64,000 bases of DNA from Codonopsis lanceolata (lineage: Eukaryota; Streptophyta; Magnoliopsida; Asterales; Campanulaceae): contig CM028377.1 of the NCBI GenBank assembly GCA_013146195.2, positions 164,093,824 through 164,157,823 of the forward strand. The letters run 5' to 3'. The position numbers were made by a program, and so were the translations under genes. Positions within the stretch are counted from its first letter, which is position 1. Each line of letters starts with the position of its first letter. The notes under the pieces are model-generated. The model saw only the letters and a list, made by a program, of their open reading frames with translations, did not search any database and was not told the DNA's origin. Shown here one piece after another: positions 55,533 to 64,000 of this stretch.

Positions 55533-58500
55533 CTAAGTCCTATAACTATGAATACCAGAGGCATCAAAGGCAAGCATCCTTCTAACTCCAACTGGTAAAT
55601 CCGCGTATGATGTAAAAACAATCCGACTCCCATGATCATGAGCAATCGCAGCCTAACCGATTCAGCCCTCGCTCGCTTCTCTAAAAACATGCTGCAAAGG
55701 GAACTCTCCAAGAAGCTCCCGACAATCTCTAAGAAAGTAGACATACCGCCAAGGCTCCTTATAACCCTTAACCAGAACATTGACGGCCGTTAAAGAGTCA
55801 GATTCTACCACCACCTCCGAACAACCTCGACGCAGAGTCGAAGACCTTCCTTAAGGGCTAAAATTTCTGCCCGCATATTCGAACCTTGCCCATAATCACT
55901 AGAAAAAGCACAAATGAAGGTCCCCTGAGCATCCCTAATAACACCACCCCCAGTGCACCGACCATCTTTTGAAGAACCATCCATCTGCTGTTCTGTTGCT
56001 TTGAAACTATCTCGCCGAGGGCCGCCATCTCACCCATTTACCCCGCTTAACCTTAACTTGTTTAATCGAATCGCATAGCATTTAGAGTTACCAGAGCCAC
56101 CGCCGCAAGAAGATTTCGGCTAAAAGAATATAAAGAAACACTGACACCCTCCCTTACTTTATTCAGATTCGAGTTAAATCCATCATAATGTCATCAAAAA
56201 CCGCCGCACACCTAGCCTTCCAAATTTCCCAACAAACGAAAGCAAAAGTGCAAACCATCGCAGCCCCTAGCTGAGCTCTAAACGAGACTGAAGACCAAAT
56301 ACTGAATAAATGTTCCATACTTCGAGGCCGAGCGGCTAACTGATACTGATCTGCGAAAAAGGACCACAAATTGGACGCTATCTGTGAATGAACGAATGTG
56401 GTTAACTGACTCTATCGACGGATCGCTTTACAACAAGAAGAAACGAGACTAAGGGAATACGCTACCGAACATTACAATCTACCGGTAAAGCGTTATGGAA
56501 CAACTTCCATAAGAAACTACTCACCCTCAACGGAAGCCACGGCTGCCAAATCACTTGAGCCCAACGCAGACTCGGATGATTCACCCGAAAATGCTGCCAA
56601 AAAACCCTGGAGCTGAAGACACCTGATGAAGTGAGCTCGAAAACAAGTCTGTCATCTTTAGCAGGATCACACCGAAGTTGTTTTACTTGGTCATGATACT
56701 CTCATTGGAACCACGCAGATATCATCCACTTGTTGAATAGCACTTGCAACCGATAAATTTCTATCCATGGGCAGCGGGCCAAACAAACGAGAACCACACC
56801 AATTTGCTTCCCAGAAAGAAATCGATCCCCTCCCAATTTCCCATCTACTAACCTGATCAATCAAAGCAAACTGAGACCGAACAGCCTTCCAGGAGGGCGT
56901 AACATATCTCCAACGCGGCAGCTCGTCCCAACCATATTTGCTTACACAAAAACGGGCCCATAAACCTTTCTCACTGATAGCTTTCCATGCCAATTTAGCA
57001 TGCAGTGGAATCCCTCACTTGAACAAGAGAACGAATCCCCAACCCTCCTTGAACAAGAGAGCAAACCCTCCTTGATGCCAGCACCCTAGGCCCAACAATG
57101 GGTACGATGCTCACCCATCGAACTCCATAAAAAATCTGCCATTTTCTTTTCAATACGATAAAGAACCATTTTGGGAATCTGTAAAGCCGCCAAAGCATAC
57201 ACCGGAATACTGCAAAGAACCGAATTAAGTAACGTTATTTTTCCTCCGAATGATAACAACTTGTTCCGCCAACCCATTATTCGACCTGCCACCTTACGCT
57301 CTAACTCCTCAAAATATGATCTTCTAAGACGACCCTTGAAAAGAGGGAGCCCCAGATACGTCATGGGCCACACCCTATGCCTATACCCCGTCCAATCTTC
57401 AATCTTAGCAATGTGACTACTCCGAACATTGTTTCGATACAAAAACCACTCTATCGTTGTTAACCTTCCGCCCCGAGGAACCTTCATATCGACGCAACAC
57501 TTCTTGCAAACCCCTAATCGATTTCTTGGCACCATTACAAAAAAGCAGCATGTCGTCCGCATAGAGAAGGTGTGTAATTACAAAGCCTCTACGACCATGT
57601 AAAAAGGATGAATCAACCCCTTTGTAATAAAGACGATCAATATTAAAGGATAAAATCTCTGCGCCAAAATGAATAAAAGCGGAGAAAGAGGATCGCCCTG
57701 TCTAACACCCCGATTGGCCTTGAAAAAACCCGAAGTCTTCCCATTAATCTTGAACGAATACCAGCTGTTACCAATCAAATTCTGAATCAACACACAAAAA
57801 CCCGGAGAGAAACCAAAAGCCTGAAGAGCACGCTGAAAAAACCCCATTCCAATCGATCATAAGCTTTGGACATGTCAATTTTGAAAACCACGTTACCGCC
57901 ACGGGCTTTAGTATCTACCCTTTGCACTAACTCATGAGCCAAAAGAATATTCTCTCCGTATACTTCGACCTTTCACAAAACCTCGTTGTTCGATATAATA
58001 TTAGGAAGAAACACCGCTAATCGCATGGCCAAAATTTTTGAAATAATTTTTGCCATGAAATTACACAAAGCGATCGGACGTAAGTCCCCTAAACCCCTAC
58101 GGCCGCTCCACTTTCGGAAGAAGAATAATTGTCGCCGCCGAAATTCCCCTATGTAACTCACCGAATTGAAAGAAATCTACTATAGCATTCATCACGTCCT
58201 GCTTAATAATCGTCCAGCAGCCTTGAAAAAACCAGCCCGTATACCCATCTGGACCCGGTGCACTAGAAGGGTTGAGCGATTTAATGACAGCCCACACTTC
58301 CTCCTCCGATGGCAACCGAGTCAGAGACTCGTTATCAGCCGTAGACAATTTAGATGGCAACCCAGCAAATAACCCTTCCTCTATAACAGGATTAGACGAT
58401 GTGAAAAGGTCTGCAAAATACTCTTCAGCCATGCCGCCAATCCGATCTGGGTCATCACACAAAGAACCGTCTGCAAGCCGAAGACTAACCATATTCCGTT

Positions 58501-59544
58501 GAGCTCTTTCTTTGATGCTAGCATGAAAAAATGTAGTATTTCGATCTCCTTCAGTTACCCAAAGCTGTCGCGATTTCGACTCCAAAAGCTCGGTTTCCCA
58601 AACCACCACCTGAAAGTTTTTCGAATCGCCAAACTTCTATCTCCTCACCACCCCCAGACTGTAGCGCCAAATCAAGTTTAAGAATATCATCCCGAGTGGA
58701 GTCTATATTTCTATGAATATTTCCAAATACCCGCCAGTTCTAGTCCCTCAAAGCAGCCCTCAAATTTCGCAACTTCCCATAGATCCGTGTCATCCCTGAA
58801 CCCCAACAAGGTCGTTGCCAAAATTCATCCACAAATTGCAAAAACTCTGGGTGATCCAGCCACATTCTCTGGAAACGAAAGCCACCCTTGGGCTTCAACT
58901 CAACACGGAAATCTAGCAGGAGCGGCACATGATCTGAAACCGAAGTAATAAGGTGAGTAACAGATAACCGAGGGAACGCCATCTTGAATGCGCCATTCAC
59001 CAAGATTCTGTCAAGACGCTTCCAAACTCGATGTCCCCCCGACTGATTATTACACCAAGTGTATCTACTCCCTTCATAACCCGCATCAACAACACCTATC
59101 CTTTCCAAACAATTATTGAAGTCGTCCATTTCCCCAAAATCACACGGGGCTCCCCCTAGCTTCTCCACTGAAGAACTAATAACATTAAAATCTCCCCCCA
59201 CAAACCACGGTCCCGAATAACCAACTGCTAGACCCTCCAAACGTGGCCATAGTCGACACGCTAGATGACACTGTGAGTCTAACGGTAACTTGCTGCAAAG
59301 AGCTAGATAGTAATTGCACATCCACTGTATTATTCCAAAGAAGCCAAATGTGTTTGTTCACCGGATTCACATGAAGATTCTTACTTAAACCAACCTACCG
59401 ACAAAATTTATCAAGCCTATCCCCGGACGTCTTGGGCTCCAAGATAGCACACAAAAAAATTTTATGTTGTCGAATTAACAGCTTCAAAAACTTACGTGTC
59501 TCTTTGTTACAAACCCCCCGCGCGTTCCAAACAACTATCGTCAT
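55533..59544 (-). pseudogene. LINE ORF2: endonuclease, reverse transcriptase, RNase H (broken)
   Basis: ORF2 nicks target DNA and copies the LINE RNA into it. The ATG at 59544 opens MTIVVWNARGVCNKET. The endonuclease follows with FVGGDFNVI, YTWCNNQSGGHRVWKRLDR and SDHVPLLLDFR (58740-59321). RT spans 58609 to about 57080 (NPSSAPGPDGYTGWFFQ, RPIALCNFMAKIISK, RGVRQGDPLSPLLFI, catalytic YADD at about 57553-57564). 56691-56993 and 56163-56369 are the linker and zinc region. RNase H is at about 55990-55580 (MDGSSKDGRC, AEILALKEGL, ESDSLTAVN). ORF2 ends at 55533, about 1340 codons. Frameshifts or stops number at least six. Confidence 0.9.
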
Positions 59545-59549
59545 TAAAA

Positions 59550-61157
59550 TTAAGCGGAGGGGGTATTGGACTGGGCTTTACTTGCTGCCCTAGTGAGACG
59601 AACATTCTCCTTTAAGAAACGACGCTTCTTTGCCTCCGTGTGTAGACGCACACACCAATTAGGGAAAGAATGTCTAATCTGAACCTTTCCAACATCCTCC
59701 TCAGTATAAAGTCGACAATTATCCACTAGTGTTTCCCTGTAATCTCCATTCGTGGAATGAGCCTTCCCATACGGACGTGGCTCTACATGCAAAATACCAT
59801 CCCAGAAATCACCTAAATCCACCGAAGCCTGATATGGTGTCCTCTTAGCCGCTGTATCAGCCGTATGAATTCCCTTCCCGGTCATCGTAACACCATCAGA
59901 ACCCGTAACCATCTGTGCCTTAGAACCACATCGAGCACCATTATCAACGATCGCCTCAACTGCAGTTTGATCCTCATCAAACCCGCCCGCAATCGAATCT
60001 TGATTCAATTCGTAGATGCACCGATTGCCGCCCGAGCTTGTTCATCCGATCCCAAGCCACCCTTTGATGAGACCCCCGAATTGGTGATATCAATGTGTTC
60101 AATGTCCACTGGATCCCCTTGGGAATCCTTTGCATGAGACACCGATGCCCCATCCCCTCCTTTATGAATCTTTACTGGGGTCCAACGTTGTTGCACCCCA
60201 TTAACAGTAGGTTGCATGGGAACTTGTTTTTCTTTCAAAACCCCATTGGAATCACCTTGTCGTGCATGCTCCTTATTAATTTGAACGCCGCCATTACTCT
60301 TATTTCCTGTTTGCGTCTTAACTCTTACCTCATTACCCGCATTCAAGTCTTTGGTTGAATTAGGAAAATCCCTTGGTTTATCATTAAACCTACCGCGCCC
60401 TTTCCTACAATGGAGCTTAACATGTCCTAGCAAACCACACTCCGTGCAAAAGCGAATGTTACCTTCAAACTCCAACGACTGCCAAAACCCATTCTCCTTA
60501 CTAGAACCAATCCACACATGGGACGGCAAGGGCTGAGCCACATCAATCTCGATGCAAATTCTTGCAAACATCGGTCGAACCAAAGCTAGGGTTTTCTCAT
60601 CAATTCTTAAGAAATGCCCTAAGGTATTGCCGATACATTCCAAAAAGGAAGGGTTAAAAAACATCAGCGGTAGATGGTGAAGGCGGACCCATACCGCGAC
60701 CTTGGTTACGTCCTTGCATGATTGTATCATATGAGATTCCTTCGATAAAGCCAATACCATGTCTTCCTGCGAAGCCAACCTAACCATCACATGTCGAGGA
60801 TCAAGTAAGCCAACCACAAACGGGCCTTTTAGTTTCCAGTTTTTTGCAACGTCTTTCGAGATCGCATTCACTGTAGGGCGGCCAGCCGCAAACTTAAGAA
60901 TGAGTGTATTGTCGAACTGTTTGGCAGCCGATTCCATCTCAACCGGCGTGAAAATACAGCCTGGATCCCCCTCCACAGTCACGGCTTGGCGTGGAACCAA
61001 AGGGACGGCAGAAGGCGGGGCAATTTTGTCCCACAACCGCCGAGAACACCCATCATCATCGCGCATAAGACCTTGGTGGCACAATGGCCGGTTGCTCATC
61101 GAACTGCGGTATAGAATCCGGGGGCACAGGTGGCGGAGCCGCTGTGGCCGCCGCCAT
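59550..61157 (-). pseudogene. LINE ORF1: DUF4283-like RNA-binding protein with zinc knuckle (broken)
   Basis: ORF1 coats the LINE RNA. The likely start is ATG 61157 in a good context (GCCATGGCGGCG, MAAATAAPPPVPPD), with a frameshift near 61060 into the long frame 60005-61099. That frame contains the DUF4283-type domain (residues about 50-200: ILKFAAGRPTVNAI, KGPFVVGLLDPRHVMVRLAS, VAVWVRLHHLPLMFF) and a CX2CX4HX4C knuckle at C218, C221, H226, C231. After another frameshift near 60006 the tail continues in 59550-60008 (ENVRLTRAASKAQ) and stops five bases before ORF2. The polar part after the knuckle is probably disordered. Confidence 0.87.
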
Positions 61158-61336
61158 GGCGGACAAAACCCTAAACGGGCGAAACCTAAATCTAGAGAGA
61201 GAAAGCTAGAGAGAGAAACCGAGTCGGTTGTTCAACTCCTAACAAATGTGAGATACGTACAGTCTTCCCAAGCTATTCTACAATAGTCTTGTGCACTTGC
61301 AAGGAATTAATTAAAATAAGACATGATCAAGTTTTT

Positions 61337-61354
61337 TGGCGCCGTTGCCGGAGA
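61337..61354 (+). other. primer binding site of the Athila fragment (tRNA-Asp type)
   Basis: TGGCGCCGTTGCCGGAGA matches the tRNA-Asp-type primer site known for Athila elements (TGGCGCCGTTGCCGGGGA) except for one base. Confidence 0.88.
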
Positions 61355-61480
61355 CAAACTAGTTTGCTTAGTTAGTTTGTGGGTAGCGTTTTTAAATTCA
61401 GTTTTTATAAAAAGAAAAATACAAAAATATTTTTATTTTTTGTTTTAGTTTTATTTGTTTTTATTTGCGTTTAATTTTAT

Positions 61481-62494
61481 GCATGGCCGTAGATCTCTAA
61501 ATCCCAAGCTGGCAGAATTAAATCAAAATATAAATAATCTTGGAAAGAATCAGGAAGATCCTGATAATTTGGAAATTCAGCCCGTTAATCAAGAACAGTT
61601 GAATAGAGAGGATCCTCTGGTTGATCCTCCAATGGATAACAACAATAATCAAAATCCTGAAAATCCGATTCCTCCGGTAAATTTAAATCAAAGAAGGGAA
61701 GAACCTGTTGAGAGAAATATGAAAATTATGAATTAAAGAACTATAAATGATTATGGTCGACCTATGCTGAATGCAACACCATCATGTTTAGTTTTACCAG
61801 AAGCGGTAAGAAATTTTGAACTTAAAGGTCACTTTTATGACATGTTGCCTTCATTCCATAGATTGACATCTGAAGATCCAGTAACTTTTGTTCAGGAATA
61901 TGGTTTTATGACTGATAATTTTCCGTTAGGAGGTTCGACAAAAGATCAGATAAAAATGAAATATTTTCAATGTGCATTAAAAGATGCGGCGAGAAGATGG
62001 TTTATGAATCTATCACCTAGAAGTGTTTATACATGAGCTCAATTATATGATTTGTTTATGGGTAAATTTTATCAACATGCATCTCTTTCAGAATATAGGA
62101 ACCAAATTATGTCTTTTCAAACTGAACCGGGAGAGACATTCCATGAAGCATGTGATAGATTTAAAAATTTACTTATTTGTGTCCCCATGATAATTTATCT
62201 CAAGATGTGTTAGTAGCTCAGTTTTATCATGCTCTTTCGCCTGCCTTGCAAACTATGGATTGATAGTACAGCTGGTGGTTCTATTAATAGAATGACACCA
62301 GCTGAATTAGAAAACTTGCTTGAGATGTTAAGTGCAAATTCCCAACAGAAAAGTATAAGAGGAAAAAGTAGAAGTTTGTTTCAAGTCCAAGAAGATTCAG
62401 ATACTCAAACTCAAATAGCTCAAATTGAACTTTTGCAAAATAGAACACAAATTCAAGAAACATGTACTATTTGTGGATTAAATTATCATGCTAC
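61481..62494 (+). pseudogene. gag: Athila gag, broken and truncated
   Basis: The start is probably ATG 61481 (MHGRRSLNPKLAELNQ). After an Asn/Pro-rich stretch a TAA at 61734 interrupts the frame, then RTINDYGRPMLNATPSCLVL and the gag core follow (FELKGHFYDMLPSFHRLTSE, FQCALKDAARRWFMNL). A TGA at 62034 stands where the family has Trp. Further on EPGETFHEACDRFK and MTPAELENLLEML are clear but in other frames. At the end a zinc knuckle begins (CTICGLNYHAT) and is cut by the next LTR. Confidence 0.85.
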
Positions 62495-63067
62495 TGTAGA
62501 CACCCCAATTTCGTACCCCTGGTATATAACATGACATGAAATATCAAGACCTGTTAAAACTTAGCAAATGTCGAGTTACATGGTTTAAAAATGCAAAAGG
62601 AAAAGGAGGACGCGCAAAATAGTGAAATGCAGGGGCCAAAGTGTCAAAAAGAGTCCTAAAAAAGACCCTAGGCGCCACCCAAAGCAGTTCCAGGCGTAGC
62701 GCCCAATAGTGCTTTATGCACTGTAGCACTTTGTCTAAGGTGCAACTCTCTCAGCACGCAGTACAAGTCGGTGAAGCATAGAAAAGAAAACTTAATGACG
62801 AAGGAGTCCCTTCGCCAGCCTAGAAATAGAGGCATCCGGCTTCAGTGAATTCACCTTTCACAATGCACACAGTTCACACACTCACACAGTTAAAACACCG
62901 CTGAAGAAATACGCAGTGAGTTTGAGCAATCGTCATGAGAGAGCTCCCCTCCTCTAAAAAAGCCTTGAAGCTCCGTCAAATCTCGTCCAAACTTAAATCC
63001 AACCAGTCAAAGTGAACCTTAGCCTCCCTGCTAGGATTTCACCTTATTTCCCCAGTCCAAAAATCCC

Positions 63068-63385
63068 AAAAAGAGCAGTTGTCCTGCCCGAATCCAGAGG
63101 CTAAATCCGCTAGAAGCAAGCAGTTGCTCTGCCCGATTTCCACCAGAAGCAAGCAAGCAAACAACAACAAAAAGCAAGCAGTTGCTCCGCCCATTTCCTG
63201 AGGCCTAAAAGCAACTTTCGGAAGCAGTAATTCTTCCAGAATCTCCACAACAGAAAAAGACTCCCTCTCCCTGAAGGATAGAGCGAGCACACTCTACGCT
63301 CTTAAAGGTAAGCCTTTAAGAGGTTTTATAAAAAAAGTGCTATTTTTAACCAGTCCAATGTAAAAATATAAGCAGTTATGCTGCC
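63068..63385. repeat. repeated GCAGTTG..CTGCCC motif in the Ogre-like LTR
   Basis: The word AGCAGTTGTCCTGCCCG or close variants (AAGCAGTTGCTCTGCCCG, AGCAGTTGCTCCGCCC, AGCAGTTATGCTGCCCG) occurs at about 63075, 63118, 63176 and 63371. The LTR at 18318-19956 has at least four inverted relatives at about 19230-19385. Confidence 0.75.
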
Positions 63386-63496
63386 CGGATTTCTATAGAA
63401 AATAACACTAAAAAGAGCCATTATTATGGCCAAATATTTATAAATATATTTGTAATTCCAAGAAGGAAGCGGCTGCAAGTTTGTAATAATGTAGAT

Positions 63497-63499
<3 letters not shown>

Positions 63500-63594
<95 letters not shown>
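63500..63594. repeat. compound TA/TG dinucleotide array
   Basis: TA repeats at 63500-63572 pass directly into GT repeats at 63573-63594. Not present in the LTR copy at 18318-19956. Confidence 0.95.
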
Positions 63595-64000
63595 AAATGC
63601 TTTATTTCATTTGCTAAATAAATATAATAAAAACATATTTTAGCCAAAAACTATTTTTGAGATCGAAAGGGCGAGTTGGATGCCTAACACCTTCCCACCT
63701 CGTAACTTAGCCTCCGAACCCTTTTTACAAACTCTGGTTATTTTTTGTTTTTCTTTATTTTTCTTAAAATAAAGATGGCGACTCTGTTACAACATTTTGG
63801 ATCACAGTGAGGTCCGCAGCATCCTTTTTTTTACACTTTTCTGTTTTCCCCTAAACAAGGGAAGATGGAATGAAAATGGTGATGCATTTTTTGTATCTTG
63901 TTTTCCCCTAAACAAGGGAGGATGAGATACAGAAAAATCCAAAGCACTTATAGTGACCCAAAATGAACCCAAGTCCACAATGAGGCAGTGCGTGTTCCCA

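Larger units (their letters stand above)
55369..61235 (-). mobile_element. L1-type LINE, near full length, broken
   Basis: The poly-A tail (T run 55369-55391), 3' UTR, ORF2 (endonuclease, RT, zinc region, RNase H) and ORF1 lie in order on the minus strand, with a 5' UTR rich in CTCTCTCTAG up to about 61235. Length of about 5.9 kb fits a full plant L1. Both ORFs carry frameshifts. The 3' end matches the short tail at 18598-19115. No target duplication is found: the left flank is Tat element B, the right flank is Athila LTR sequence, so the flank was rearranged. Confidence 0.9.
61236..62494 (+). mobile_element. Athila-type element fragment (LTR end, primer site, gag part)
   Basis: A short LTR end (to about ATGATCA at 61329) is followed by a tRNA-Asp-type primer site and a gag-like frame of the Athila lineage. 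The left side is cut by the LINE; the right side is cut by the Ogre-like LTR starting at 62495. Only the first 1.2 kb of the element remains in the window. Confidence 0.82.
62495..64000 (+). repeat. LTR of a Tat/Ogre-like element, plus orientation, cut by window end
   Basis: It starts TGTAGACACCCCAATTTCGT, the reverse of the LTR end at 19956, and shares inner blocks with that LTR, including GCGAGTTGG..CCTAACACCTT, GTAACTTAGCCTCCGAACCC and GATGGCGACTCTGTTA. The final 30 bases (AGTCCACAATGAGG, GCGTGTTCCC) match the other copy about 100 bp before its primer site. So the LTR continues past the window and this copy carries extra sequence. It splits the Athila gag knuckle. Confidence 0.85.

Noticed and set aside
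55421..55780. A 119-codon minus-strand hydrophobic frame read as a membrane protein
   Set aside because: It is the wrong frame of the LINE RNase H and 3' UTR; the correct frame shows RNase H motifs.
60759..61286. A 175-codon plus-strand frame
   Set aside because: It is opposite to LINE ORF1 with its DUF4283-like domain and has no motif.

Overview
The window is plant nuclear DNA, most likely from a flowering plant and probably a eudicot. The evidence is its content: several Ty3/gypsy lineages typical of plants (a chromodomain-bearing chromovirus, Tat-type elements with a second RNase H, an Athila-type gag), a Ty1/copia element, plant L1-type LINEs, Stowaway-like and PIF/Harbinger-like MITEs, and fragments of a Mutator-like transposase and a plant-mobile-domain protein. 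I see no intact host gene. It reads as a nested retrotransposon region, as in pericentromeric or other gene-poor heterochromatin.

Layout. 1-8708: minus-strand chromovirus with an LTR of about 2.96 kb; its 3' LTR runs off the left edge, and its gag-pol is decayed but ordered gag, protease, RT, RNase H, integrase, chromodomain. 8709-8835: 127 bp that recur near 29.15 kb. 8836-12050: a related 3.2 kb LTR with its polypurine tract, ending at a 100-N assembly gap (12077-12176). 12177-19956: a minus-strand Tat/Ogre-like element with a G-patch protease region, gag, tRNA-Arg-type primer site and 5' LTR, interrupted by a solo LTR (15587-17471) and a LINE tail (18598-19115). 21234-26389: a young, almost complete copia element with a perfect 5-bp target duplication. 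26395-34560: AT-rich repeats in which two copies of one unclassified unit flank a truncated third member of the long-LTR family, itself carrying a MITE. 34.6-37.4 kb: mostly non-coding DNA with a tRNA-like insert, a Stowaway-like MITE, a long TA array and minisatellites.

37502-49028: a complete but decayed Tat-type element (A) with matching LTRs and a target duplication, inserted into a 246-bp tandem array whose remainder is 49029-49975. Between pol and its 3' LTR it carries a long antisense gene on the opposite strand. 49985-51506: a plant-mobile-domain fragment (+) meets a Mutator transposase fragment (-). 51576-55368: a second, better preserved Tat element (B) cut off inside RT by the poly(A) tail of a near full-length minus-strand L1 LINE (55369 to about 61235). 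Its 5' side abuts an Athila fragment (to 62494), whose gag zinc knuckle is split by another copy of the Ogre-like LTR running off the right edge.

Working relations. Each element encodes its own gag-pol cycle: coat protein, protease, reverse transcription primed at the sites noted, and integration. Almost all are disabled by stops and frameshifts; the copia copy is closest to intact, with two single-base indels. I found no convincing new system. The best leads are conserved stem-loops in the long LTRs, the antisense coiled-coil gene of Tat element A, a His-containing zinc knuckle shared by the Tat elements, and the opposed mobile-domain/Mutator fragments.
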